Source of the DNA: an uncultured Shewanella sp.
GTDB lineage: Bacteria > Pseudomonadota > Gammaproteobacteria > Enterobacterales > Shewanellaceae
Length of the DNA: 64,000 nucleotides
Assembly (NCBI RefSeq): GCF_947495455.1
Contig: NZ_CANLZC010000003.1
Coordinates: 1 to 64,000, forward strand
Direction of reading: 5' to 3'
The position numbers and the translations under genes are program-made. Positions 36,464 through 45,382 of the stretch are shown piece by piece. The notes below the pieces were generated by a model, which ran no database searches, was not told the origin of the DNA, and was given only the letters and a program-made list of their open reading frames with translations. Every line of letters starts with the position of its first letter. Positions within the stretch are counted from its first letter, which is position 1.

Positions 36464-37441
36464 ATGATGCAAACAAGGAAAAAGGTGAAACTGACATACC
36501 CTTCACAGAAAAAAGAAAAAAGAGAGGACACCTGGAATGGAGATACCCGAGTGTCAGTTGGACACAAGGATCAATTTATTAACGGGAAAGACGTAAACAA
36601 GACGATGCATGAAGCTGTTAGAGGCGGGAAAGTAAGCACAGCAACAGCTTACAACGCGAAGTGGGCTGTTTTCGAGTACGACAGTGACACTAATGACACA
36701 GAAAAAATCAAAGAAGAAGGTGAAACCGGATCGATACTAAACACCCGAAATACGTGGTGGGACGCTGGCCATATACTAGCAAACGCATCAGGCGGAAAAG
36801 GAAACGATCCCAAGAACATTTTTGCTCAAGATCCAGCAACTAACCAAGGAAAGGTGGGATATAAGGAATGGGTGGAAATGGAAAGTGACTTCAATACCCT
36901 AGTAAATAAGAGCGAATTTGAGGAACTTGAATGGGGTGTGAAGTTGGCACACAATGGGAACTACCACACAGTAGCTGACTATACCATTGAGGGCAAGGCA
37001 GTAAAAATGCAAGATAACTTCATTAGTTACACTGGCATACCAAAGTTCTTTCGAAGTAATTATGGAACTGATACAAACGACGAAACACAAAAGGCCGTAA
37101 AAGAACCCAACCCCCTCAGGAGAACTAGTGAGGTGAGTGTAAGGTACCGTAGCAAAAGGAAAGGAGAGGACTGGGGAGGCTACGTTACAAAGGATAATAT
37201 ATCAAATGAACAACACCTTTGGTGGGACGCGGGGCACATATTAGCCGAAAGTGTGGGGGGAGATGGTACGGATAAAAACAACATATTTGCACAGGATCCA
37301 GCTACTAATCAAGGTAAACAAGGTCATGATACGTGGCGAAAAAATGAACGTGATTTTAAGGGAGCATTGGCTAAAGGGAGTGACGCGAAAGCTTTTGGGC
37401 GCTGGAAAGTGGAATTTACTGGCTTAAATAAACAAGTGTGA
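36464..37441 (+). CDS. Tandem NUC-type nuclease protein, candidate eCIS cargo
   Basis: About 325 aa (GTG 36461 and ATG 36464/36467 are alternative starts; GGGAGG at 36448-36453). It contains two copies of a beta-beta-alpha-metal nuclease core: 'WWDAGHILANASGG...N.FAQDPATNQG' around His 104 and 'WWDAGHILAESVGG...N.FAQDPATNQG' around His 259. Each is followed by a W...E helix. D-x-G-H plus downstream N, Q, N and E is the pattern of DNA/RNA non-specific endonucleases. No signal peptide is present. The MAC eCIS of Pseudoalteromonas delivers a nuclease of this superfamily (Pne1), which supports a cargo role. The first ~25 residues are Lys-rich and could be the loading signal. Confidence 0.7.
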   Translation: MMQTRKKVKLTYPSQKKEKREDTWNGDTRVSVGHKDQFINGKDVNKTMHEAVRGGKVSTATAYNAKWAVFEYDSDTNDTEKIKEEGETGSILNTRNTWWDAGHILANASGGKGNDPKNIFAQDPATNQGKVGYKEWVEMESDFNTLVNKSEFEELEWGVKLAHNGNYHTVADYTIEGKAVKMQDNFISYTGIPKFFRSNYGTDTNDETQKAVKEPNPLRRTSEVSVRYRSKRKGEDWGGYVTKDNISNEQHLWWDAGHILAESVGGDGTDKNNIFAQDPATNQGKQGHDTWRKNERDFKGALAKGSDAKAFGRWKVEFTGLNKQV

Positions 37442-37586
37442 TTGTGAATGGGTATGGAAAAAATCAAGGTCAGAAGCCATACGGTTTGTTGGTACTGTGC
37501 TCTCTCTGTGTTTGTGTAAGAGGTCAAGTCACTGATCAATAATTTGCTTCTACAGTTAACGTATTCATTTTTCAATTGACTTGCGT

Positions 37587-37817
37587 ATGCCTAGAGCGCT
37601 TAGGATTGAATATGAGCATGCCTTTTATCATGTTTTTTCCCTTTTCCTTCAGCGAATGAGTGTACTATGTGAAGCAAGTTGTGCTTTTTTCAAAGGCGCT
37701 GAAAAGAAGTTAATTCTATTATGTTGTTATTCAAGCATTGTCTCTGTCATTATTCAGGTACAATGTAAAAATACTGATATAAGCAATATTATAAGAAATA
37801 GTATAATCAAAGCTTAA
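37587..37817 (+). pseudogene. RAYT transposase, N-terminal remnant copy 2
   Basis: Nearly identical to 35649-35852 over the first ~55 codons ('MPRALRIEYEHAFYHVFS'). It carries an extra ~105 bp (from about 37757) bounded by CATTATTC direct repeats, after which similarity to copy 1 resumes (TTATTCTCTGCTTATTCATT). Catalytic parts are missing. The remaining gap to the fibre gene (37920-38236) is AT-rich. Confidence 0.65.
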
Positions 37818-38092
37818 ATGGCGGATCCTGCCTGATATTAGGTTATGGCATTATTCTCTATTTATTCTCTGCTTATTCATTCAATTAAATTACGTTATTT
37901 AATTCATTGTCAGTTTATGGATGAAGTCATTTTAACTTTTTTTATTGCGTCATTCCTTCATGGGTTTATTTATTCCTAATTTTAATCTTGAATTTTAATT
38001 TTATTAATGACAATTAAAACTTAATCTATATTGATGGGGAAAATAAAGAAAAAGTGAAAGGGGAAGAATAAAGTTAAGGAACAAAAAAGCCC

Positions 38093-38118
38093 TATTTAAG
38101 CCCATGTTTAAATAGGCA
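38093..38118. terminator. Hairpin before the second fibre gene
   Basis: CCTATTTAA and TTAAATAGG form a 9-bp stem with a GCCCATG-type loop. No T-run follows on the plus strand, but AAAAAA lies just upstream, so a terminator reading on the minus strand is plausible. Its role is unclear. Confidence 0.35.
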
Positions 38119-38242
38119 AGGCGATTCAATATTTACCACAATAATATCCAATACCATTACCTTTCAAATTGTTAATTGTTGATTTTTATTCAGTTATTTT
38201 TGGCTATTTATTTTTAGTTATTTATTCTTATAAGGGATGTCG

Positions 38243-40828
38243 ATGTCATTTATTTCAATACAGGCTGTGATAACGGCTGAGGGGAAGCGCCAGCTCAACG
38301 CGGCGCAGAAAACAAACCAAGTGTTGCAACTGACTCAAGCTAAGGTTGGAGTGGGCGCGCCGAGTGCGCCTCGCGGCGACAGACCCATAGGGGTGATGTC
38401 AAGCCTTGAGCATGTTTGCCAAGATTGGAGTGGTGAGGATGGCCTGACAATCACCCCAGAGCAATTGGCGCAAGGGCAAACTTGCTGGCAGCTTATCATG
38501 AGTCTGACCGATGAACAGATCCCAGCACTCAAAGGAGATTATGATATCTATGAAGTGGGGTTTTATTTAGCCGATGGCAGTTTGTTTGCCCTTCTGGCCA
38601 GTGAAAGTCCGCTACTGGAGAAGCGATTAGGGATTGAACTCAATGTGAGCGTGACATTGGCATTAACCCAAACACACGTTAGCAAAGAACAAATAAAACA
38701 AGGGCAAGTGAAGCAGCCGCAAGGAACATCGACGCTGAGAACATTGAACAATGTAGAAACCAAGCATCACTCGAATGGGATGTCGACAGTGACGGATGAT
38801 CTGTTGGTGGAAGGAGGGTTTGAAGTTAAGGGCAATGTGATTTTAGGTCAAGCCGCCGATACCTTATTGTTATTTAAAGGACAAGTGGTGACGCAGTCTG
38901 ATTTAAATATTGAATCGAATATGATTTTGTTTGGTGACATGACCTTGAGTCCTTTCAGTCAAATAAATAGTAGCAAGTTTCATATTTCAGGTGGGAATAG
39001 TGCTTGTCAGTTAGTGTTAGAAGCGGATAAGTCAAGCACTAATACCGCTGCCCATTCTGAGTTATTGTTGCAACAGCAAGGTGGCGAAACGCTTGGCAGT
39101 ATTGCTCTTAATGGTGATGCACTTTTCATTAAACATGGGGCGTCAACTGGCAGCGGGATCCGTTTAGCCACCAGTATGGATAAGGATCTTAATAACGCCG
39201 TTGAGCGCTTGAGTATCGATACCGCGGGTGATGTGCGTATTCATGAAGCGCTCAATGTGGATGGCGCACTGACAGTTGATGGCAGTGCCACTTTAGGGGA
39301 TTCAGATACTGATCTTATCACCATTTCAGGCTCGTTAACGTCAGTGCACAGTAGCGGCAAATTAGAAGTGAATGACACGCTGCATGTGAGTCAAACACTC
39401 AATGTTGATGGTGCACTGACAGTCGATGGCAGTGCCACTTTAGGGGACAGTGACACAGATGAAGTGATCATTAATGGTCAATTAAGATCCACAAATAGCA
39501 GTGGCTGGCTTGAGGTGAATGACGCGCTGTATATTAGAGAGGCATTGGATGTCAGTGGCAATACCACGCTAGGTCTTGAAGATACCGATGAGGTTAAGAT
39601 CAGCGGACAGCTTAAGTCTAACCATAGTAGTAATGCCATTGAGGTTTCTGACGCACTGCATGTGAGTGAAACTTTATCTGTAGACGGTCATGTTACGCTG
39701 GGTAATGAAGATACTGATGTGGTGACTATTATCGGTTCGTTAGTATCGGGCAATAGCTCAAATAAACTAGAAATTAATGATGCAGTCCATGTGAGCGAAT
39801 CTTTATCTGTAGACGGTCAGACGACGTTGGGCAATGAAGACGCGGACAGTGTCACCTTTGCAGGTACGTTAATCTCGAGCCATAGCAGCGGTAAGTTAGA
39901 AATTAATGATAGCGTCAATATCAGTGAAAGCTTGACTGTTACAGATGGACTGAATGTTAATGGGGGAGTGCGTTTAGGGAATGAAGATGCTGATAGCGTG
40001 ACCCTTGCAGGTGCGCTTCAATCGGCGCATTCCAGTGGCAGTCTGGAGTTGAATGACGCACTACATGTGAGTGAAACTTTATCTGTAGACGGTCAGACGA
40101 CGTTGGGCAATGAAGATGCGGACAGTGTCACCTTTGCAGGTGCGTTAATCTCGAGTCATAGCAGTGGCAAGGTTGAAGTGAATGATAGCGTCAATATCAG
40201 TGAAAGTCTTAATGTGGTTGGTGATGCTCATTTAGAGACATCATTACAGGTTGGTGGCAGTCAAAAGATCACTCATATCGCTAATACGGCTCAGGTAACA
40301 CCCAGTGATGAAATCTTATTAACTGAATCTGCCATTCATCAGATTTTACCTAAAGGCAGTATTATTATGTGGTCTGGTTCGGCGATACCTTCTGGTTGGA
40401 CACTTTGTAATGGTCAAAATAGTACACCAGATTTGCGAGGACGCTTTATTATTGGTGCAGGTCAAGGAGATGGGTTGACAAATAGGCCGCTGAATCAGGT
40501 AAGTGGCTCGGAACAAATATCCCTTCAAGTTGAAAATATACCGAGCCACAATCATAGTGCCATAGATAGTGGCCATGGGCATGGGGTTTCTGATCCCGGT
40601 CATGACCATCAAACCGATAGACTGACGAGTTCAGGCGATGGGGACAATGCCAGTGATCATAATTTTGTCTATCACAATGGAACAGAAAGAACTGGAGTAA
40701 ATACAACGGGCATCGCTATAAATACTGGATATGCAAATATTAGTATTGGTAATACAGGCAGTAATTTACCTTTTCCAATTATCCCACCCTATTATTCCTT
40801 GTGTTTTATTATGAAACTGATGGGGTAA
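38243..40828 (+). CDS. Second tail fibre, P2 gpH-type N-terminus, collar tip
   Basis: About 861 aa; ATG 38243 is favoured by AAGGGA 5 bases upstream (ATG 38237 overlaps that site). Residues 1-~150 are a phage tail-collar-fibre N-terminal domain ('QAVITAEGKRQLNAAQKT', 'YEVGFYLADGSLFAL') that attaches P2-like fibres to the baseplate. Residues ~335-665 are about eight beta-repeats of ~40 aa ('TLGNEDADSVTFAGTLIS.HSSGKLEINDSV'-type blocks). The C-terminus is a collar domain ('PKGSIIMWSGSAIPSGW', 'IPSHNHS', 'PPYYSLCFIMKL') homologous to the eCIS fibre tip at 17564-19402. Probable alternative receptor-binding fibre, lying ~5 kb outside the operon. Confidence 0.85.
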   Translation: MSFISIQAVITAEGKRQLNAAQKTNQVLQLTQAKVGVGAPSAPRGDRPIGVMSSLEHVCQDWSGEDGLTITPEQLAQGQTCWQLIMSLTDEQIPALKGDYDIYEVGFYLADGSLFALLASESPLLEKRLGIELNVSVTLALTQTHVSKEQIKQGQVKQPQGTSTLRTLNNVETKHHSNGMSTVTDDLLVEGGFEVKGNVILGQAADTLLLFKGQVVTQSDLNIESNMILFGDMTLSPFSQINSSKFHISGGNSACQLVLEADKSSTNTAAHSELLLQQQGGETLGSIALNGDALFIKHGASTGSGIRLATSMDKDLNNAVERLSIDTAGDVRIHEALNVDGALTVDGSATLGDSDTDLITISGSLTSVHSSGKLEVNDTLHVSQTLNVDGALTVDGSATLGDSDTDEVIINGQLRSTNSSGWLEVNDALYIREALDVSGNTTLGLEDTDEVKISGQLKSNHSSNAIEVSDALHVSETLSVDGHVTLGNEDTDVVTIIGSLVSGNSSNKLEINDAVHVSESLSVDGQTTLGNEDADSVTFAGTLISSHSSGKLEINDSVNISESLTVTDGLNVNGGVRLGNEDADSVTLAGALQSAHSSGSLELNDALHVSETLSVDGQTTLGNEDADSVTFAGALISSHSSGKVEVNDSVNISESLNVVGDAHLETSLQVGGSQKITHIANTAQVTPSDEILLTESAIHQILPKGSIIMWSGSAIPSGWTLCNGQNSTPDLRGRFIIGAGQGDGLTNRPLNQVSGSEQISLQVENIPSHNHSAIDSGHGHGVSDPGHDHQTDRLTSSGDGDNASDHNFVYHNGTERTGVNTTGIAINTGYANISIGNTGSNLPFPIIPPYYSLCFIMKLMG

Positions 40829-40928
40829 ATTTTATCACGTTTTATTATTTCTTACGTCACTAAGGCGATTATTTTAATTTCTATTGTATTTCATTTTAAC
40901 TTTTCAATCTTATTTTAAGGAGACCGTG

Positions 40929-41330
40929 ATGGCAGGATTATTATCGAGTTTATTTTCAACTAGCGTTGCCGAGCCTGTGGCCGCAATCGGCTCGGTGCTT
41001 GACGATTTATTTACCAGTGATGAGGAGAGGTTGAATCTGGAAATGGTCAAGCAGCGACTGGCGCAAAAGCCGACGCTGGCTCAAACAGAAATCAGTAAAG
41101 TTCAGGCCAGTCACAGAAGTGTGTTTGTGGCAGGAGCGCGGCCCTTTTTAATGTGGGTCTGTGGGTTAGGCTTTTTATTTGCCTTTGTGATAAATCCAAT
41201 ATTGCAGTGGTTGTTTCCTGATGTGGGGACACCTGAGTTGCCCTTAAATATCATGATGGAACTCACCTTGGGAATGTTAGGTCTTGCGGGACTTAGAACG
41301 GTTGAAAAATTAAAAGGTGTGAGCAAATAA
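40929..41330 (+). CDS. Phage-type holin (3TM/GTA holin family)
   Basis: 133 aa from ATG 40929 (AAGGAG at 40917-40922; the longer frame from 40884 lacks a site). A soluble N-terminal half with 'VLDDLFTSDEERLNLEM' and 'AQTEISKVQASHRSVFVAG' precedes 'ARPFLMWVCGLGFLFAFVI' and 'IMMELTLGMLGLAGLRTVE', the usual pattern of 3TM holins in phages and gene-transfer agents. It would permit lysozyme access to the wall. It follows the fibre gene by 100 bp and pairs with the lysozyme at 47172. Confidence 0.8.
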   Translation: MAGLLSSLFSTSVAEPVAAIGSVLDDLFTSDEERLNLEMVKQRLAQKPTLAQTEISKVQASHRSVFVAGARPFLMWVCGLGFLFAFVINPILQWLFPDVGTPELPLNIMMELTLGMLGLAGLRTVEKLKGVSK

Positions 41331-41551
41331 GGTCAATTGAGTAACGTAAATAGCGCGAAGGACAAGCTTGAATAAAGCGCTATTGGAGTGGCACTGGCAT
41401 AAACCTTGTTGGCTCCACTTTCACTGTTCATTTTTTACTTTTTCACTTCTTCATTTTTTCACATAGCAAGATACACATTTTTAAGCGCTTTCTGTTGATA
41501 ATGAGAAAGGCTCAAGACGTTGCTGTGTCTTGGATAAAGGGGCTGCTATGT

Positions 41552-42574
41552 ATGATTATTATGTATGACTTTATGAAAGCCCTTAGCTCACGGTTTTTAG
41601 GGGGGATCTTGCTGTGTGCTCAGCCCTTAGTGTCATTCGCGCAACCAGGAGAACTTCAAGCACAAAATGACTTGCCTGATGAGTTTGGATTACTCACTCG
41701 TGATCTTGTGTTTGATAAAACAAGGCAGCGTGATTGGTATCAAAAACTCAATTATTACTTCGATGTTGCACATGAGATGAGGCAAATAAGATTAAGCCGA
41801 ACGCCGATGAACTTAGCATTACAAAAAAGTGAGTTAGACGCCCAATATGATGTGAGTACTGTGTCTTTTACCTTAGGTGGAAATCTGTTTAATCGTACCT
41901 CTGTCTATGCCGATATCATTTATGAGCAATTTAAACTTGAAGGGGAAGTGATTGAGCAGACTCAAAGTGATCTCGCTATCATTGAGCCGCTCATGTTTCG
42001 TCGAGGTCGAGGGCAAACTGAGTTATTTGTTGAGTATGATCTGGGTCAAAGGGGGAGTGTCGGCTTAGATGGGTATTATGGGCAGAGTCAATATGCCAAT
42101 AATGAAGGTGGCGGCAGTTATCTCGATCAAGAGTTTGGTTTTTCCTTGATGGGTGCTTATCGGTTTGATTTTGAGCATAGTGATGTCACGCTTGAGTCTA
42201 TTTTCAGTTATCGGCAAGTGTTACCTGGGGATAGTGATTTTAACAATGTGTCCCAGCACTTTTATAGTCTGCTAAGCCATTATCGTTATCGATTTGATTT
42301 TGCGCTGGAGTGGGATCTTCATGGCCGACTGTCTTACTATCCAGCCTTTGATCCTAATAGCTTTTGGGATACATCCTTTCTCTACTCTGTTGGGAGTGAA
42401 CTGCGTTATCGTTTGACGCCTGCCATGTCAGTTTTTCTGCGTCTCGAGCAGGCGCAATTTAATGCTGGAGGCCAGATCAGTAGCGCTCTACTTAAATTCG
42501 AGTATCAGTTTGGTTTGAAACAAGCTAAGCGCCGAGCACGTCGCAGTAAAATACCTCAATTATTAATTCGATAG
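41552..42574 (+). CDS. Outer-membrane beta-barrel protein, paralogue of 1968-3110
   Basis: About 340 aa from ATG 41552 (AAAGGGG 8 bases upstream; a longer frame opens at 41495). The signal peptide 'MKALSSRFLGGILLCA' to SFA-QP is visible, then a ~45-residue linker and many amphipathic strands ('VSFTLGGNLFNRTSVYADI', 'VEYDLGQRGSVGLDGYYG'). It ends 'LKFEYQFGL' and a basic tail KRRARR. It matches the left-hand barrel along its length but lacks the pentapeptide array. The role is unknown; it could be a spanin substitute or surface component of the release module. Confidence 0.7.
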   Translation: MIIMYDFMKALSSRFLGGILLCAQPLVSFAQPGELQAQNDLPDEFGLLTRDLVFDKTRQRDWYQKLNYYFDVAHEMRQIRLSRTPMNLALQKSELDAQYDVSTVSFTLGGNLFNRTSVYADIIYEQFKLEGEVIEQTQSDLAIIEPLMFRRGRGQTELFVEYDLGQRGSVGLDGYYGQSQYANNEGGGSYLDQEFGFSLMGAYRFDFEHSDVTLESIFSYRQVLPGDSDFNNVSQHFYSLLSHYRYRFDFALEWDLHGRLSYYPAFDPNSFWDTSFLYSVGSELRYRLTPAMSVFLRLEQAQFNAGGQISSALLKFEYQFGLKQAKRRARRSKIPQLLIR

Positions 42575-42707
42575 CAAACTGCTGTTTCTTTATGAGTGAT
42601 TAATGACGTTATTGCTATGGGAGCCATTTGTGAAAGGGATTTAGAGCAGGCGTCTTTTGTTGGGTTAAATAATGATTCCGATTGAATAAACAAAGTGGTG
42701 TGGATAA

Positions 42708-43667
42708 ATGATGCCGTTATTATTGGCCTGTTATGCGGGCGCCGGAGTGGGGTTACTGTTAGGGGTGATCATGGGAAGCAGTGTGACGCCAACAGTAGCG
42801 ATCCTACTGAGTGTGTTAACCAGTTTACTGGGGGCGATGTTAGGCCTAAATGATGGTCATTTTAGTGCGGCCAAAGCCATGAGGCTGGGTAGTTTTGGTT
42901 TTGCTTGTGTGCTGGGGGCCTATTTTGGGATTTATGTGCGCAGCCATAATATCCTTTCGCCTTCCCTTTTTGAGCTTAAAAGTCGTTACTTAGCCGTGGG
43001 TTTTAATGAGCAACAAGCTATTAATCTTATTCATATTAAAGCTTTCGGTACGCCCTTGAATGTTGAGCAGCAAACATTGGTGTCTAGCGGCCCCACGGTA
43101 GCTGCTCAGGAGCAATTCCAAGTTGATCTCGAGCCAGTTAGTGAGCCAGCGCTTGGATCTTCTGCAGCGTCAGCGCTTTCATCGACTGCGTCTTCAACTG
43201 CAATGGTGCCAACAAGATTTGCTCACCAGCAGCATACAAGTTTGTTATTTTCTGCGAGCGTTCAAGCTCAAGCCTGTGATGAATTATTAAATACCGATGA
43301 TTCATTACCACTGGATGAGGTGATGAATAATGTTGAGCTGACCGGTGGGCAATGGGAAGTGTTAGCCACGAATGTTCGCCAGCATATTGCCAGTGAGTAT
43401 CAAAAACCGCTGTTGTTATTGGTTAAATACTTAGCGTGTGAACTGTCTGTACCGTGGCGCTCTGATGAAGAGATGACTGAAAAGGCTTGCCTGTCATTAC
43501 AGCGTATTCAACAAACTTATCATCAAAAGCTGTGGTTGACGCATCTTGCTACACAAACACCTTGGCAAACCATTACTGAGCATATTCAACAGCAGAATAT
43601 ACCCGCAAATGTGAAGTCAGCAAGCCTTGACTATTTTTCTCCTTTTGTATGCGAGTCAGTGAAATGA
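42708..43667 (+). CDS. Membrane protein of unknown function
   Basis: 319 aa. Three hydrophobic helices fill the first ~85 residues ('LLLACYAGAGVGLLLGVIM', 'VAILLSVLTSLLGAMLGL', 'GFACVLGAYFGIYV'), with no cleaved signal. A Ser/Ala-rich linker (~150-170) leads to a soluble C-terminal half with 'ACDELLNTD' and 'SLQRIQQTYHQKLWLTH'. I recognise no family. Its TGA overlaps the ATG of the protease gene (ATGA at 43664-43667), so the two are probably co-translated. Confidence 0.65.
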   Translation: MMPLLLACYAGAGVGLLLGVIMGSSVTPTVAILLSVLTSLLGAMLGLNDGHFSAAKAMRLGSFGFACVLGAYFGIYVRSHNILSPSLFELKSRYLAVGFNEQQAINLIHIKAFGTPLNVEQQTLVSSGPTVAAQEQFQVDLEPVSEPALGSSAASALSSTASSTAMVPTRFAHQQHTSLLFSASVQAQACDELLNTDDSLPLDEVMNNVELTGGQWEVLATNVRQHIASEYQKPLLLLVKYLACELSVPWRSDEEMTEKACLSLQRIQQTYHQKLWLTHLATQTPWQTITEHIQQQNIPANVKSASLDYFSPFVCESVK

Positions 43668-45298
43668 AACCTCATTATTGGTGTTTAGTTTGTCTATGTG
43701 CAGTGTTGAATGCTCAAGCCGAATTTGATCCCGAAATCTTGAGTCAGTCAACGGTGAGGGTGCAAGTTAAAGACAAAGGGCGCCTAGTGTCGGTGGCGAG
43801 TGGATTTGTTTGGAAAACAGCGTTCCAAGTGGTGACGTCTTTACATGTTATGCACGACAGTCCCAATAGCCAGATCATCATTGAATTTGGTAAAAAGCGA
43901 CGTAAGGCTAAGGTTAAGGCGGTATTGACGAAGGCAGATTTGGTGTTGCTGGAAGTCAGTCGCCCCATTAAAGGTTGGCGACCTCTTAAGGACTTTGAGG
44001 GAAAAAAGCCGCCTTATAAAACCCGTATTACCGCCCTTGGGTATCATCATGGGGCATTGGGCATGAGTACCAGAGAGTTATTGAAAGGTTATGCCAAACC
44101 GGAAATATTACAGCAGTTATTACCTCCTCAAGCGGTGGCTATTTTACAAAAAACCAATATGCCCAGTGTCACTTTACCCATTTATTATTTAGATGGCAGT
44201 TTATTACCCGGTTATTCTGGTGCCCCCGTGGTTGATTTACAGGGGCGCTTGATAGGCATTGGTAATGGTGGATTGGAAAATGGGGCGGCGAATGTGAGTT
44301 GGGTGATCCCAGCATCATTTTTAACCGCGTTAGAGCAATCGAGTCAGGTAAGCTTGCCGAGTCAGATGGCACAAAAGAGTCAATTATTTTCCCTAGACAG
44401 GCGAATGCTTAATTCGAAAAATACTCAAATATGGCTTCCTAAAAAGGGTTATGATAACAATCCATTGAATTGGTTTTTTGCCTCGGCGATAGCAAGCCCT
44501 TTATGGGATAAAGAGCATGACTTTTCTCCTTTTAGTTTTGATTATCAGGAGGTGATTTATCAGCAGTTTCGCTTTATTAAGGTCAAGCAGCGACGCTACG
44601 CACAAATGATTGCTTCATCCGGTACCCCTAAGTTGCTCAATCATGTGTTGACCATTTTCAGGCATTTCTTTCCAGACATTAGCATCGATTATCAAAATCA
44701 ATTATTTGATGTGTATACCGATCCCCATTATGGATTAAATATTGTGGTGCCTGCAGGGGCTGAGCTGATCACGGATGATGGCTTTTTATTGGCCCAAGAT
44801 CAGGGGCTGTGTCGTACTTGTGCTTTTGAAATTCAATATCATGCCCGTTTACTCAGTGAGGAGCGTCAACTCAGGGCGGTGAAAACTCCGATGCATTTTT
44901 TAAATGACATTGCCGATCAACATTGGGAAGAGCTCAATCAAGAAGGGGATTATGATGAATATAGCCAATTACGCCAAATTGAGCGAGCAGGGAGCTATCG
45001 TTATGTTTTAAGAGCGGTATTTTCAGATTTTTTAGAGCCCTTTAAAGATAAGTTTGAGTTAAATTACTATTCTGCAGCCATTAGTCGTAATGCTTGGTTT
45101 CAAGCACAAGGGATCATTAATCCGTTTACTGTGGCTTTTGTTAGACAAATTAAGCGCAATAAGGGCTTAAATTGTCAGCAAGCCATGTTATCGACATTAG
45201 AGCATGATTTTTGCAGACAAGTGATCACCGCATTTCATGTACTCACTAGTACCCATTTAACCTCTTTTTCCAATCAAATTTTTAACGCTGAATCTTGA
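43664..45298 (+). CDS. Secreted trypsin-like serine protease
   Basis: 544 aa. The start ATG overlaps the preceding stop. The signal peptide is 'MKPHYWCLVCLCAVLNAQA'. The catalytic triad is visible as His 61 ('TSLHVMHD'), Asp 92 ('KADLVLLE') and Ser 185 ('GYSGAPVVD'), as in chymotrypsin/DegP-type folds. Residues ~230-544 are an extra region of no known family, with a 'CRTC' pair. It may process surface or particle proteins in the periplasm. Confidence 0.75.
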   Translation: MKPHYWCLVCLCAVLNAQAEFDPEILSQSTVRVQVKDKGRLVSVASGFVWKTAFQVVTSLHVMHDSPNSQIIIEFGKKRRKAKVKAVLTKADLVLLEVSRPIKGWRPLKDFEGKKPPYKTRITALGYHHGALGMSTRELLKGYAKPEILQQLLPPQAVAILQKTNMPSVTLPIYYLDGSLLPGYSGAPVVDLQGRLIGIGNGGLENGAANVSWVIPASFLTALEQSSQVSLPSQMAQKSQLFSLDRRMLNSKNTQIWLPKKGYDNNPLNWFFASAIASPLWDKEHDFSPFSFDYQEVIYQQFRFIKVKQRRYAQMIASSGTPKLLNHVLTIFRHFFPDISIDYQNQLFDVYTDPHYGLNIVVPAGAELITDDGFLLAQDQGLCRTCAFEIQYHARLLSEERQLRAVKTPMHFLNDIADQHWEELNQEGDYDEYSQLRQIERAGSYRYVLRAVFSDFLEPFKDKFELNYYSAAISRNAWFQAQGIINPFTVAFVRQIKRNKGLNCQQAMLSTLEHDFCRQVITAFHVLTSTHLTSFSNQIFNAES

Positions 45299-45382
45299 TT
45301 TTAAATTTTTCCCTGAGTGTTGGCTCTTGGTGGAGCTTGGGGCGCTATCTCTTTTATTTTTTATATTGTTATAGGCGTATTT

